Below the pieces are notes generated by a model. The model was not told where the DNA came from. It made no database searches and saw nothing but the letters and a program-made list of their open reading frames with translations. A stretch of 64,000 nucleotides of DNA from the NCBI GenBank assembly GCA_001899285.1, contig MKWA01000001.1, positions 35,448-99,447 of the forward strand, given 5' to 3'. Positions 33,727-43,269 of this stretch are shown one piece after another. The first letter of the stretch is position 1; each line of letters starts with the position of its first letter. This DNA comes from Rhizobiales bacterium 64-17. Its GTDB lineage: Bacteria; Pseudomonadota; Alphaproteobacteria; Rhizobiales; Xanthobacteraceae. The position numbers were made by a program, and so were the translations under genes.

Positions 33727-35196
33727 TTATCGGAAATTGAAAAGATTGCCGCCGACGGCATCGCGCCACGATGATGCCGGCACCGCCGCGATCACTTGCG
33801 CGGGATCGATCTTCTCTTCACCGGGAACGCGAATCCGTTTGAACGTCATCTCGCTCGCATCAAGCGGCTTGGTCGCATCGAGCCCCATCTTTGTGCCCAC
33901 ACCGTTTCGCGTCGACGGGTCAAGCTTCGACCCCTGACTTTCCGGCACCACCAGCAGATCACGATCGGCCTGGAACCGCGTCGCGACCGCCCACTCCACC
34001 TCGGCGGGATTGTGAATATCGACATCCTCATCGACGACGATCACATGCTTCACGTCGTAGTGGCCGGCAAAGGCCCCCATCATCACATTCTTGGCTTCGC
34101 CATCCTGCCGCTTCGCGAGCTGCACATAGAGGTGATATCGGCAGACGCCGCCCAGCGCGAGATGCACGTCGCGCACATTCGGGAAACTGCGCTGCAGATG
34201 CTGAAGCAACGTCGCCTCTCGCGGAATGGCGCCGAGCAGCAAATGTTCGAGCCCGCCGCCGACAATGGTATGGAACAAAGCATTCTTGCGCTGCGTGAGC
34301 GTCGTCAGCTCGATGACATGCCGCTTGGCAGGCTCCCCGTAATATTGCGGAAACTCACCGAACGGTCCTTCCATCTCCCGCACTTTCGGGAGGATACGAC
34401 CCTCGATCACGATCTCCGCTTCCGCCGGCACCCGCACGTCGTTGGTGATGCACTTCACCACCGGCAGCGACGCGCCGTGTAGCGCACCTGCAATGGTCAG
34501 TTCATCGAAGTCGATCGGCGCGATCGCCTGCGACGCAAGCAGCGTCATCGGATCGACACCGATGACAATGGCAACGTCGAGCGGCTGGCCTGACCGCTCG
34601 GCCATCTCATAGAACATGCTGGTGTGGCGCGGCAGCAGCAGCGCGCCGAGTCGGTTCGGGCCACTGACCTGCAACCGGTGGATCGAGACGTTCTGCACGC
34701 CGGTCGATGGGTTGCGCGCAATCACCAGCCCGGCCGTGATGTAGGCACCGTTGTCGTGTTCGTTATGGACCGGCAGCGGCAACTGCTTGCCGAGATCGAC
34801 CTCGCGATGCACGACCTCCTGCACCGGCGCGTTCTTGACCTCCGTCCACGGCAGCGGATTCTGTGCCGCACGCTGAAAACACTCCAGCACCTGGCGTGGC
34901 TCCACGCCCATCGCCTCGGCGATCCACCGCCGGTCCGAGACAAGTCCCGAAATCACCGGCGTCACAAACCCGCCGGGACGCGGAAACAGTGTCGCCTTCG
35001 TGCCATCGAAACGTTTGGCGATCGCCGCCAGTTCGAATGCCAGCGACACTTCAGGCTTGATCACCGCCAGCCGATCGCTCCCCGCCAGCCGGTCGAGCCA
35101 GTCGCGCAGCGTCGTGACCGGATGCAACGGATGACCGGCGGGTCGCGTGGAACGGGCAACATCCGATGTGAAGGGAGTCTCGACCATCATCGTCAT
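33727..35196 (-). CDS. Second UbiD-family prenyl-FMN-dependent (de)carboxylase
   Basis: 489 aa. EGPFGE gives Glu276 and Glu281, and Arg174 (SIHRLQV) completes the catalytic triad. It is clearly different from the UbiD at 31414-32766 in length and sequence (e.g. FPQYYGEPAKRHV versus FTDGYVPVMKNHV), so the pair is not a recent tandem duplication. It stands alone on the minus strand and must take prFMN from the ubiX at 25347. Met3 or Met4 are alternative starts to the ATG at 35196. Confidence 0.9.
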   Translation of the reverse strand: MTMMVETPFTSDVARSTRPAGHPLHPVTTLRDWLDRLAGSDRLAVIKPEVSLAFELAAIAKRFDGTKATLFPRPGGFVTPVISGLVSDRRWIAEAMGVEPRQVLECFQRAAQNPLPWTEVKNAPVQEVVHREVDLGKQLPLPVHNEHDNGAYITAGLVIARNPSTGVQNVSIHRLQVSGPNRLGALLLPRHTSMFYEMAERSGQPLDVAIVIGVDPMTLLASQAIAPIDFDELTIAGALHGASLPVVKCITNDVRVPAEAEIVIEGRILPKVREMEGPFGEFPQYYGEPAKRHVIELTTLTQRKNALFHTIVGGGLEHLLLGAIPREATLLQHLQRSFPNVRDVHLALGGVCRYHLYVQLAKRQDGEAKNVMMGAFAGHYDVKHVIVVDEDVDIHNPAEVEWAVATRFQADRDLLVVPESQGSKLDPSTRNGVGTKMGLDATKPLDASEMTFKRIRVPGEEKIDPAQVIAAVPASSWRDAVGGNLFNFR

Positions 35197-35595
35197 CCTG
35201 TTCCCGGCGCGATCAAAACAAATGGTTTCGTCTTGCGCGACATCATATTGAACGATCGCTTGTCGCTGTCTGCGATAATCCGTTTTAAAAATTTTCTCCA
35301 GCGGTTTATCGGGCGCGCGTCGTTGCCGCCAACATCGCTGCGTTTATTGTCGCGCACAACATGCGTCGAAAATCACTCGCCGCATCCGCGGATCGACACC
35401 GGCAACGCGCACGCGGCCCGTGTCTCAAGAACCTTGCGATCACCAGAACGCGGCGCGTTGCAGCGCGGCATCGCCTGATCGCGCCAGCCGGAAGATCCCG
35501 TCCGGACAGCCGAAATTGCCGAAAATAGCGGTATTTAGCCTCTATGCGCCTGACTCATTTTGCGCGAAACTGACACGCGGAACCCGAGGGACTGA
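35197..35595. other. 399-bp divergent intergenic region without a gene
   Basis: It separates the second UbiD gene (leftward) from an AraC gene (rightward). AT-rich patches such as TTTTAAAAATTTTC near 35281 interrupt GC-rich sequence. I see no clear -35/-10 pair, no copy of GTTGCGCA and no credible reading frame. GAGGGACTG just before 35596 is the ribosome site of the AraC gene. Confidence 0.5.
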
Positions 35596-36456
35596 ATGTC
35601 TACTGCTTTGCGCATCGCTCATGGCGCGTTCGGCCGTGTCGCCCTGCTCGACATGGATCGTTCGCTCGTGCGTCATGCGCATCCCCATTGCCATGTGTTG
35701 CTCAAGGCGGACGGCGCCGACACCCAGTTCGCCGTCGGCGACGGCATGGTGCAACTGACCGATACTCAGGCGGTGCTCATCAACACATGGGAGCAACACG
35801 CCTATGTGCACGACCAGAATCGACCCCGCACCATCATCCTCGCGCTCTACATCGAGCCGGACTGGTTGAAAACCTTCCGTCCGAACTGGGCCGCGAGCGG
35901 CGCGCCCGGCTTCTTCGAGAAGCCGTCCGGCGAGATTTCTCCGCGCATCCGCCGGCTTTCGATGGACCTCGCAACGGTGATGATGGCCGATCCCTGCGCC
36001 AATTCGGCGCAGGAACAGCTGTTGTCCGACCTGATGATCGCGGTGATCGAACGGTTCACGCCGTGGCGCACCATCAGCCGCCGGCTGCAAGACATGGATC
36101 GCGATTATGACCGGTTTGACTGGCGGATTCGCCGCGCCATCAAATTGACCCGGACCGAGCCGGGGCTGATCCACGATGTGGATTCACTGGCGAAGGAATC
36201 GGGCCTGTCGCGTGCGCATTTTTACCGCCTGTTCGAGCGATCGGCGCGAATGACGCCGCATGTGTATCTCAATCTGTTGCGGATGGAGCTGGCGGTGCAG
36301 TCGGTGGTTCACAGCAGCAACAGCCTGTCCGCCGTGAGCGACACGCTCGGCTTCAGCGCGCAAGGCCATTTCACGCGCTTCTTCAGGGACCACGCCGGCG
36401 TCACGCCGAGCGAATTTCGCCATGTGGCCCGCATGGGTTCACCCCCCTATCCTTAA
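35596..36456 (+). CDS. AraC-family transcriptional regulator (module C)
   Basis: 286 aa. N-terminal cupin sensor with a His-rich segment (VRHAHPHCHVLLKADG) and C-terminal double helix-turn-helix (about 185-280: LAKESGLSRAHFYRLFERS; FRDHAGVTPSEFRHV). It is followed by 132 bp and then the 13-gene module C on the same strand, so it is probably that operon's activator. It could also act on the second UbiD gene, from which it diverges. Confidence 0.9.
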   Translation: MSTALRIAHGAFGRVALLDMDRSLVRHAHPHCHVLLKADGADTQFAVGDGMVQLTDTQAVLINTWEQHAYVHDQNRPRTIILALYIEPDWLKTFRPNWAASGAPGFFEKPSGEISPRIRRLSMDLATVMMADPCANSAQEQLLSDLMIAVIERFTPWRTISRRLQDMDRDYDRFDWRIRRAIKLTRTEPGLIHDVDSLAKESGLSRAHFYRLFERSARMTPHVYLNLLRMELAVQSVVHSSNSLSAVSDTLGFSAQGHFTRFFRDHAGVTPSEFRHVARMGSPPYP

Positions 36457-36533
36457 GCCCTCCGTCAGCCAAAAAGAGACGTTTCGGTAAATCGCGAGAC
36501 GCAGCGGCATCGTTCCGCCGGCTGGCCTGCGCC

Positions 36534-36579
36534 AACGTTTCCCATTGATGCGCCGCAAAGAGCGCACCAGGGGAACGTT
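36534..36579 (+). promoter_or_regulatory. Possible regulator site upstream of module C
   Basis: AACGTTTCCC (36534-36543) and GGGGAACGTT (36570-36579) are inverted with one mismatch. A further ACGTTTC lies at 36479-36485 in the same orientation as the first arm. They sit in the 132 bp between the AraC gene and the coxL-coxG fusion. No clear promoter boxes were found. Confidence 0.35.
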
Positions 36580-36588
36580 CAGAGACTT

Positions 36589-39525
36589 ATGGCGACAACA
36601 GCCACAACATGGTGTGGGCAGTCGGTGGAGCGCGTCGAGGACGCCGCGCTGCTGACCGGTCGCGGCCGTTACATCGACGATCTCGGCGTCAAGCCCGGCA
36701 CGCTGCACGCAGCGATCCTGCGCTCGCAACATGCGCATGCGCGGATCGCGGCGATCCGCACCGACGCGGCCACGCAGGTGCCCGGCGTCGCCGCGGTGTT
36801 GACCGGGCGTGACGTCACCGCCCTCTCCGCCAGCCTTGTGGTCGGCGTCAAGGCACCGATCGAATGCTGGCCGATCGCGGTCGATCGCGTCCGCTATGTC
36901 GGAGAGCCCGTCGCCATCGTCGTCGCCACCGACCGGTATCTCGCCGAGGATGCGCTCGATCTGATCGATGTCGACTACGAACCGCTGCCCGCCGTCGTCG
37001 ATCCGAACGACGCCCTCGATCCGGCACGGCCGGTGCTGCACGACGGGCTCGGCTCCAACATCGCCAGCGAACGCAGTTTCCGATACGGCGATCCTGAGCG
37101 GGCCTTTGCCGAAGCCGCGAAACGGGTGTCGGTGACGATCCGTTATCCGCGCAATTCCGGCACGCCGATCGAAACCTACGGTCTGATCGCCGAATACGAT
37201 CCCGGCGAGGATGCCTACGATGTCCTCTCCAATTTCATGGGACCGTTCAGCCTCCACGCGGTGATGGCGCGCGCGCTGAAAGTGTCGGGCAACCGCCTGC
37301 GCCTGCGCACGCCGCCGGATTCCGGCGGCAGCTTCGGCGTCAAGCAGGGCTTGTTTCCCTACATCGTCCTGATGAGCCTCGCCGCGCGTGTCGCCGGCAA
37401 GCCGGTGAAGTGGATCGAGGACCGGCTGGAGCACCTCTCCGCCTCGGTGTCGGCAACCAATCGCGTCACAACGCTGGACGCCGCTGTCGATGCCGACGGC
37501 CGCGTGCGCGCACTGGCCTGGGATCAGGTGGAAGATGTCGGCGCGCATATTCGCGCGCCGGAGCCCGCCACGCTGTACCGCATGCACGGCAATCTCACCG
37601 GCGCCTACGACATCCGCCATGTGTCCGTGCGCAACCGGGTCGTGCTGACCAACAAGACGCCGACCGGCCTCAATCGCGGCTTCGGCGGCCCGCAGGTGTA
37701 CTACGCGCTGGAGCGGCTGATGCAGCGCGTCGCGATCGAACTCGATCTCGATCCCATCGATGTGTTTCGCCGCAATCTCGTGCCGTCGGGCGCGTTTCCC
37801 TATCGCGCGGCGTGCGGCGCGCTGCTCGATTCCGGCGACTATATGCGCACGCTGGAAACCGCGTTGACGGATGGCGGCTTTGCCGAATTGCGCGCGCGTC
37901 AGGCCAAAGCGCGCGCCGAAGGCCGCCTTTACGGCATCGGCTGCGCCGCCGCCGTCGAGCCCAGCGTGTCGAATATGGGTTACATCACCGCCGCGCTGAC
38001 GCCGGCGGAACGCCGCAAGGCCGGCCCCAAGAACGGCGCGCAGGCGACCGCGACGGTGGCGCTCGATCCGCTCGGCGCGGTGACCGTGCATGTCGCCTCC
38101 GTGCCGCAGGGTCAGGGCCACCGCACGGTGCTGTCGCAAGTGGTGGCCGATGCGCTCGGCCTTAAATTCTCGGATGTCCGCGTGGTCACCGAACTCGACA
38201 CCGGCCGCGACGCGTGGTCGATCGCGTCGGGCAACTATTCGAGCCGTTTTGCCGCGGCGGTCGGTGGCGCCGCGCATCTCGCCGCCAACAAGATCAAGGG
38301 AAAACTCGCAAAGACCGCGGCCGCCCAGCTCAACGTCAGTCCCGACGACGTGGAATTTGTCGGCGGAAAAATCCGCGCCCGTGGCAATCCCGACAACGCG
38401 CTGCCGTTCTCTCGCGTCGCCGCGACCAGCCACTGGTCGCCCGGTCTTGTGCCGGAGGAGAACCAGGCGCTGCGCGAAACCGTGTTCTGGACGCCGCCGC
38501 AACTGACGCCGCCGAGCGACGACGACGAGGTGAATTCGTCGCTCTGCTATGGCTTCATCTTCGATTTCTGCGGCGTCGAGATCGATCGCGTCACCGGCGC
38601 GGTCCGGATCGACAAATACGTCACCATGCACGACTGCGGCCGCATCCTGCATCCGGGCATGGTCGCGGGTCAGGTGACTGGCGGATTCACGCAGGCGCTC
38701 GGCGCGGCGCTGTACGAGGAATACGCCTACGGACCCGACGGCAGCTTTCTCACCGGCACCTTCGCGGACTATCTCGTGCCGACTCCGATGGAGATTCCCG
38801 AGCCGCTGATCCTGCACGTGGAAACGCCGTCGCCGTTCACGCCGCTCGGCACCAAGGGCGTCGGCGAAGGCAACTGCATGAGCACGCCGGTCTGCATCGC
38901 CAATGCCGCGGCGGATGCGCTTGGCGTCGCCGCGATCGACCTGCCGCTCACGCCGGCGAAGCTCGCCGCGCATATCCATGCGGCCGAACCGGCCCCGCGA
39001 TCCCGTCCAACCGTGGCTGCGGCGCCGATCAAGGGCCGCGCCTTGCGCGGCAGCGGCGAGGCGCATGCCGATGCGTCGCCCGATGCGGTCTGGCGGATGC
39101 TGCTCGATCCGAAGACGCTGGAAGCGCTGATCCCCGGCTGCCATGGCGTCGAGAAGCTGTCGGACACGCATTTCCGCGCCGAGGTGACGCTCGGCGTCGG
39201 CCCCGTCACCGGGCGCTACAAGGCCGACATCACGCTGTCCGACCTCGATCCGCCGAACGCTGTGACCCTGACCGGCATCGTCACCGGCGCGCTTGGCGAC
39301 GGACGCGGCAGCGGCCGCATCCGCTTGGTGCCGGACGGCGCCGGCACCCGTCTGACCTATGAATATGATGCCGCAATCGGTGGCAAGGTCGCCTCCATCG
39401 CCGGCCGCCTGCTGGACGGTGCGGCGAAGATTGTTATTCGGCAATTCTTCACTGCGCTCGCGCGGCATACCGGCGGCGGCGGGAAATCCGGGTTCTTCGC
39501 TCGTCTGTTCGGGGGGCGTGCATGA
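36589..39525 (+). CDS. Molybdenum hydroxylase large subunit fused to a CoxG-like domain (module C)
   Basis: 978 aa. Residues 1-795 are a full CoxL/XdhA-type Mo subunit: active-site loop LNRGFGGPQ (361-369) and catalytic Glu760 in GVGEG. After a Pro/Ala linker (about 796-817), residues 818-960 form a CoxG/SRPBCC domain (HADASPDAVWRMLLDPKTLE), ending in a Gly-rich, hydrophobic tail (SGFFARLFGG). Modules A and B encode CoxG separately. The fusion ties the CoxG domain to the catalytic subunit one to one and possibly to the membrane. The loop is not that of CO dehydrogenase. The FAD subunit gene overlaps by 4 bp. Confidence 0.93.
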   Translation: MATTATTWCGQSVERVEDAALLTGRGRYIDDLGVKPGTLHAAILRSQHAHARIAAIRTDAATQVPGVAAVLTGRDVTALSASLVVGVKAPIECWPIAVDRVRYVGEPVAIVVATDRYLAEDALDLIDVDYEPLPAVVDPNDALDPARPVLHDGLGSNIASERSFRYGDPERAFAEAAKRVSVTIRYPRNSGTPIETYGLIAEYDPGEDAYDVLSNFMGPFSLHAVMARALKVSGNRLRLRTPPDSGGSFGVKQGLFPYIVLMSLAARVAGKPVKWIEDRLEHLSASVSATNRVTTLDAAVDADGRVRALAWDQVEDVGAHIRAPEPATLYRMHGNLTGAYDIRHVSVRNRVVLTNKTPTGLNRGFGGPQVYYALERLMQRVAIELDLDPIDVFRRNLVPSGAFPYRAACGALLDSGDYMRTLETALTDGGFAELRARQAKARAEGRLYGIGCAAAVEPSVSNMGYITAALTPAERRKAGPKNGAQATATVALDPLGAVTVHVASVPQGQGHRTVLSQVVADALGLKFSDVRVVTELDTGRDAWSIASGNYSSRFAAAVGGAAHLAANKIKGKLAKTAAAQLNVSPDDVEFVGGKIRARGNPDNALPFSRVAATSHWSPGLVPEENQALRETVFWTPPQLTPPSDDDEVNSSLCYGFIFDFCGVEIDRVTGAVRIDKYVTMHDCGRILHPGMVAGQVTGGFTQALGAALYEEYAYGPDGSFLTGTFADYLVPTPMEIPEPLILHVETPSPFTPLGTKGVGEGNCMSTPVCIANAAADALGVAAIDLPLTPAKLAAHIHAAEPAPRSRPTVAAAPIKGRALRGSGEAHADASPDAVWRMLLDPKTLEALIPGCHGVEKLSDTHFRAEVTLGVGPVTGRYKADITLSDLDPPNAVTLTGIVTGALGDGRGSGRIRLVPDGAGTRLTYEYDAAIGGKVASIAGRLLDGAAKIVIRQFFTALARHTGGGGKSGFFARLFGGRA

Positions 39526-40349
39526 AACCGGCCCGCTTCGACTATGTCCGCGCCGAGCATCTTGCGGAGGTTCATGACGTCCTTGCGGAAAACGGCAACG
39601 ACGCGCGCGTGATCGCCGGCGGACAAACGCTGCTGCCCATGCTGTCGATGCGCCTCGCCCGGCCGAAAGTCGTGGTCGATATCATGCATCTGCCGCAGTT
39701 GCAGACCATCGACGCCGACAAGGGCACTATCCGCATCGGCGCCGGTGTCCGGCAAGCGCAGCTTCTCGGCTGGCCCCTTCTCAGCGACAGACAACCGCTA
39801 CTCGCAGCCGCCTTGCCATGGGTCGGCCACGCACAAACCCGCAACCGCGGCACCATCTGCGGTTCGCTGGCCCATGCCGATCCGAGCGCCGAAATCCCGC
39901 TCGTTCTGGTGGCGCTTGGCGGCACCATCGAACTGTCATCTCGGCGCGGCCGCCGGCGGATCGCCGCGGATATCTTCTTTACCGGAATGATGTCCACCGC
40001 CCGCAGCGAAGACGAATTGATCGAAGCGGCGATCCTGCCGGCACGACCAACCGGCAGCGGCTACGCTTTTCAGGAGTTTGGGCGACGGCATGGCGATTTT
40101 GCCATCGCCGCTTGCGCGGCCGTCGCCACCGATAAGGGCACACGGCTGGCCGTTGCAGGCGTCGCCGACCGCGCCACCATGCACGATTTCGCCGCGCTGG
40201 ACGGGAGCGCCCTCGATGACGCGCTCGATGCCTTCGCGTGGGATCTCGACGCCCGCGACGATCTGCACGCCACCGCCCGCTACCGCCGGGAACTCGTCCG
40301 CCGCATGGGCCGCGCCGTCATCGAGGAAGCACGCCGATGCCGCGCCTGA
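39522..40349 (+). CDS. FAD-binding subunit of molybdenum hydroxylase (CoxM-like), module C
   Basis: 275 aa. FAD motifs AGGQTLLPML (32-41) and GTICGSLAHADPSAE (from 110); the usual Gly-Gly of the second motif is Cys-Gly here. It has no 4Fe-4S insertion, which argues against a 4-hydroxybenzoyl-CoA reductase. It overlaps the fusion gene by 4 bp and the 2Fe-2S gene by 13 bp. Confidence 0.92.
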   Translation: MKPARFDYVRAEHLAEVHDVLAENGNDARVIAGGQTLLPMLSMRLARPKVVVDIMHLPQLQTIDADKGTIRIGAGVRQAQLLGWPLLSDRQPLLAAALPWVGHAQTRNRGTICGSLAHADPSAEIPLVLVALGGTIELSSRRGRRRIAADIFFTGMMSTARSEDELIEAAILPARPTGSGYAFQEFGRRHGDFAIAACAAVATDKGTRLAVAGVADRATMHDFAALDGSALDDALDAFAWDLDARDDLHATARYRRELVRRMGRAVIEEARRCRA

Positions 40350-40858
40350 ACGCAACACAGCGCCATCGTGTGCGGCTCACCGTCAATGGCCGCCAGGTCG
40401 AAGCAGATGCGGAGCCACGCATGCTGCTGACGGATTTCCTGCGTCACGAACTTGGCCTCACCGGCACCCACGTCGGTTGCGAGCACGGGGTCTGCGGCGC
40501 CTGCACCATCGATATCGACGGTGTCCCGGCCCGCGCCTGTTTGACACTGGCGGTTCAGGCCGACGGCGGAACCATCCGGACCGTAGAAAGCCTCGCTCCG
40601 GAGCCGGGTCGCCTCTCGATCCTGCAACAGGCATTCCGCCGCCATCACGCGCTGCAATGCGGCTTCTGCACCGCAGGCATCCTGATGTCGCTCGACTGCT
40701 ATCTGCGCGACCGCCCGGAGCCGACCGAAGCCGAACTGCGCGAATTCCTCGGTGGACATCTGTGCCGCTGCACCGGCTACACACCGATCCTGAAAGCGGC
40801 GCTCGAAGCCGCCACGATGCTGCACAAGAAAAGACCGGAGGAGCAGCTTCATGCTTGA
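40337..40858 (+). CDS. 2Fe-2S subunit of molybdenum hydroxylase (CoxS-like), module C
   Basis: 173 aa from the ATG at 40337; the frame is open upstream only within the FAD gene. All eight cluster cysteines are present: 48, 53, 56, 68 (CEHGVCGAC) and 108, 111, 143, 145 (CGFC, CRC). Compared with modules A and B the gene order is L-M-S with CoxG moved into L. It overlaps the CoA ligase gene by 8 bp. Confidence 0.93.
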   Translation: MPRLNATQRHRVRLTVNGRQVEADAEPRMLLTDFLRHELGLTGTHVGCEHGVCGACTIDIDGVPARACLTLAVQADGGTIRTVESLAPEPGRLSILQQAFRRHHALQCGFCTAGILMSLDCYLRDRPEPTEAELREFLGGHLCRCTGYTPILKAALEAATMLHKKRPEEQLHA

Positions 40859-42401
40859 TCTCGGCAACAGCTTTCTGTCCAGCGTCGAACGCGATCCGGA
40901 CGCGCTCGCCATCGTCGACGGGTCGGTCCGCCTCACCTATGCACAATGGTATCGCCGTATCTCATCGATCGTCGCCGCGTTTGATGAGCTTGGCCTTATG
41001 CCAGGCGACCATTTGGTCACGATGCTGCAGAACCGCTGGGAGGCGGCGACGATCCATTGGGCGTGCCAGTTCTCCGGCGTTGTGATTACGCCAATCAACT
41101 GGCGCTCGAAGGACGACGAGGTCGATTATTACCTGGAGAATGCCGAAGCGAAGGCGATCGTCTTCGAGGATGTGTCCGCGGACGCCATACGCGCATCCGG
41201 CATCGCCAAAACCCGCACGCGCATCGCCCTCGATGCCGCGCAACACGGCGAAATCTCTTTCCTGACATTGCTGACGCGCGAAGCATCTCCGGCCGAGCCG
41301 CGTGTCGGAGCCGATTCGTGGTCGATCATGCTCTACACCTCCGGGACCACGGCGAAGCCGAAGGGCGTGCCGCGCCGCCAGCGCGCCGAACGTGCCGCCG
41401 CGGTCGCCCATGTGGCGCAAAACATGTACGCCAACGGCGAGCGCACGCTCGGCGTCATGCCGCTCTATCACACCATGGGCGTCCGCTCGCTCCTCGCCAT
41501 GTCATTGATTGGCGGCACTTTCGTCTGCCTGCCGCGCTTCGATACCGGCAAGGCACTCGATCTGATCGCGGCGGAAAAGATCACCAACCTGTACCTGGTG
41601 CCGACGCTTTACCACGATCTCGTTCACAACGACCGATTTGCAGCAACCGACACCAGCTCCGTGCGCAAGCTCGGCTTCGCGGGCGCATCCATGACCGATG
41701 GGCTCCTGAAAGAGCTGACCGCCACGTTCAAGCCAGACCTCTTCGTCAATCATTACGGGTCGTCGGAGATTTACACTTTCACCATCGACCAAAAGGCGCC
41801 TGCCAAGCCGGGCTCGGCGGGGCGCGCGGGGATCAACCAGCGCATCCGCGTGGTCAAGCTTGGCGCAACCTCACCTGACGACCTTGCCGCGACCGGCGAG
41901 GAAGGTGAAATCATCGCGCTGCTACTCAGTGATGAAGCGTTCGAGGGTTATTGGCGCCGCCCCGAGGCCGACGCCAAGGCGATCCGCAAGGGCTGGTATT
42001 TTACCGGCGACACCGGATTTACCGACAAGGATGGCGACCTGTTCGTCACCGGCCGCGTCGACGACATGATCATTACCGGCGGCGAAAACGTCTCACCGGT
42101 CGAAATCGAAAGCTGCCTGTCGCTGCACCCCGCGGTGTCGGAGGTCGCCGTCGTTGGTCTGCCCGACGAGCGATGGGGAAAGATCATCGCCGCCTTCATC
42201 AAACGTCAGGATTCCGTGAGTGATGCGGAGCTTGACGAATTCTGCCGCAGTTCCGGCCTTGCCAATTACAAACGCCCGCGGCGCTACGTCTATGTCGCCG
42301 ATATCCCGAAATCGACCGTCGGAAAGCTGCTGCGCCGCAAGCTCGTCGCCGGAGAATTCGAGGTCGAAACAGCATCGCGTTCACAAGGAACACCAGCATG
42401 A
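40851..42401 (+). CDS. AMP-forming acyl-CoA synthetase / ligase
   Basis: 516 aa ANL-family enzyme. ATP motif YTSGTTAKPKG (from 162), hinge motif GRVDDMIITGGENVSP and the C-terminal catalytic lysine region KSTVGKLLRRKL (Lys492) are present. It should activate an imported carboxylic acid to its CoA thioester. Its place between Mo-hydroxylase and crotonase genes suggests an aromatic, heteroaromatic or alicyclic acid. It overlaps both neighbours by a few bases. Confidence 0.92.
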   Translation: MLDLGNSFLSSVERDPDALAIVDGSVRLTYAQWYRRISSIVAAFDELGLMPGDHLVTMLQNRWEAATIHWACQFSGVVITPINWRSKDDEVDYYLENAEAKAIVFEDVSADAIRASGIAKTRTRIALDAAQHGEISFLTLLTREASPAEPRVGADSWSIMLYTSGTTAKPKGVPRRQRAERAAAVAHVAQNMYANGERTLGVMPLYHTMGVRSLLAMSLIGGTFVCLPRFDTGKALDLIAAEKITNLYLVPTLYHDLVHNDRFAATDTSSVRKLGFAGASMTDGLLKELTATFKPDLFVNHYGSSEIYTFTIDQKAPAKPGSAGRAGINQRIRVVKLGATSPDDLAATGEEGEIIALLLSDEAFEGYWRRPEADAKAIRKGWYFTGDTGFTDKDGDLFVTGRVDDMIITGGENVSPVEIESCLSLHPAVSEVAVVGLPDERWGKIIAAFIKRQDSVSDAELDEFCRSSGLANYKRPRRYVYVADIPKSTVGKLLRRKLVAGEFEVETASRSQGTPA

Positions 42402-43201
42402 CCGCCCTCACCTTCAATGATCCGCGCCTCAAGACGCTCAACGGATTCCAGGTCGAGCTGAATGCGGACAAACAACGCGCGGACATCATTCTGCACCGGC
42501 CGCCGCTCAACGTGATCGAGATGCCGCAGCGCGATCAGTTACGCCTGGTATTTGAGGCGCTGGACGAGGATGACCGGGTCCGCGTCATCGTGCTTCGCGC
42601 CATCGGCGAGCACTTTTCCAGCGGAGGCAATATCAAGGGCTTCCTGGAGGCCACGCCCGAGCACGTCTCGAAGCTTGCCTGGAACATCGCCGCACCGGCG
42701 CGCTGCGCGAAGCCGGTGATTGCCGCCAATCGCGGCTACTGCTTCGGCGTCGGCTTCGAGATTTCGCTGGCCTGCGATTTCCGTATCGTGTCGGAGACCT
42801 GCTTCTACGCACTACCAGAACAGAAGCTCGGACAAATCCCTGGCTCCGGCGGCTCCGCGCGACTGCAGAAGATCGTCGGCATCACCCGCACCAAAGACAT
42901 TGTGATGCGCTCGAAACGCATCCCCGGCAAACAAGCGCTCGATTGGGGGATCGCCACCGAGTGCGTGCCGGACGACAAACTCGAAGTAGCCACGGACGCC
43001 CTGGTGGATGAACTGCTCACGTTCTCCCCGATCGCTCAACGCACCGCCAAGAAGCTGCTCAACGATACGGAAGATTCGACGCTGTCGATCGCGATCGAAC
43101 TCGAAGGCCATTGCTACAGCCGGCTACGGCAGTCCGATGACTTCCGCGAGGGTGTCGAGGCATTTCACGGCAAGCGGCGCGCGAAATTCCAGGGAACCTG
43201 A
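42398..43201 (+). CDS. Enoyl-CoA hydratase/isomerase (crotonase) family protein
   Basis: 267 aa. The oxyanion-hole segment HFSSGGNIKGF is present, and both crotonase catalytic glutamates appear retained: the Glu in GVGFEISLACD and the Glu in LPEQKLGQIPGSGG. A true hydratase activity on an unsaturated CoA thioester is therefore plausible. Coupled to the CoA ligase by a 4-bp overlap; it may hydrate a dienoyl- or enoyl-CoA produced downstream of the ligase. Confidence 0.9.
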   Translation: MTALTFNDPRLKTLNGFQVELNADKQRADIILHRPPLNVIEMPQRDQLRLVFEALDEDDRVRVIVLRAIGEHFSSGGNIKGFLEATPEHVSKLAWNIAAPARCAKPVIAANRGYCFGVGFEISLACDFRIVSETCFYALPEQKLGQIPGSGGSARLQKIVGITRTKDIVMRSKRIPGKQALDWGIATECVPDDKLEVATDALVDELLTFSPIAQRTAKKLLNDTEDSTLSIAIELEGHCYSRLRQSDDFREGVEAFHGKRRAKFQGT

Positions 43202-43269
43202 ATTCAACCGAACGCGACCGGTACCGGGATCACACCGCTGCCGGCAACACAACAAACAGGGAGGATAAC

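Noticed and set aside
36439-39468. A ~1000-codon open frame antisense to the CoxL-CoxG fusion (and similar long antisense frames at 3208-4746, 15196-17100 and 31402-32808)
   Set aside because: These are Arg/His/Ala-rich, match no family motif, and run opposite genes with clear catalytic motifs. High third-position GC bias produces such long antisense frames.
36589-43201. 4-hydroxybenzoyl-CoA reductase (hcrABC) with benzoate-type CoA ligase
   Set aside because: The FAD subunit lacks the cysteine-containing 4Fe-4S insertion of HcrB and the large subunit is fused to CoxG; the similarity is only at superfamily level.
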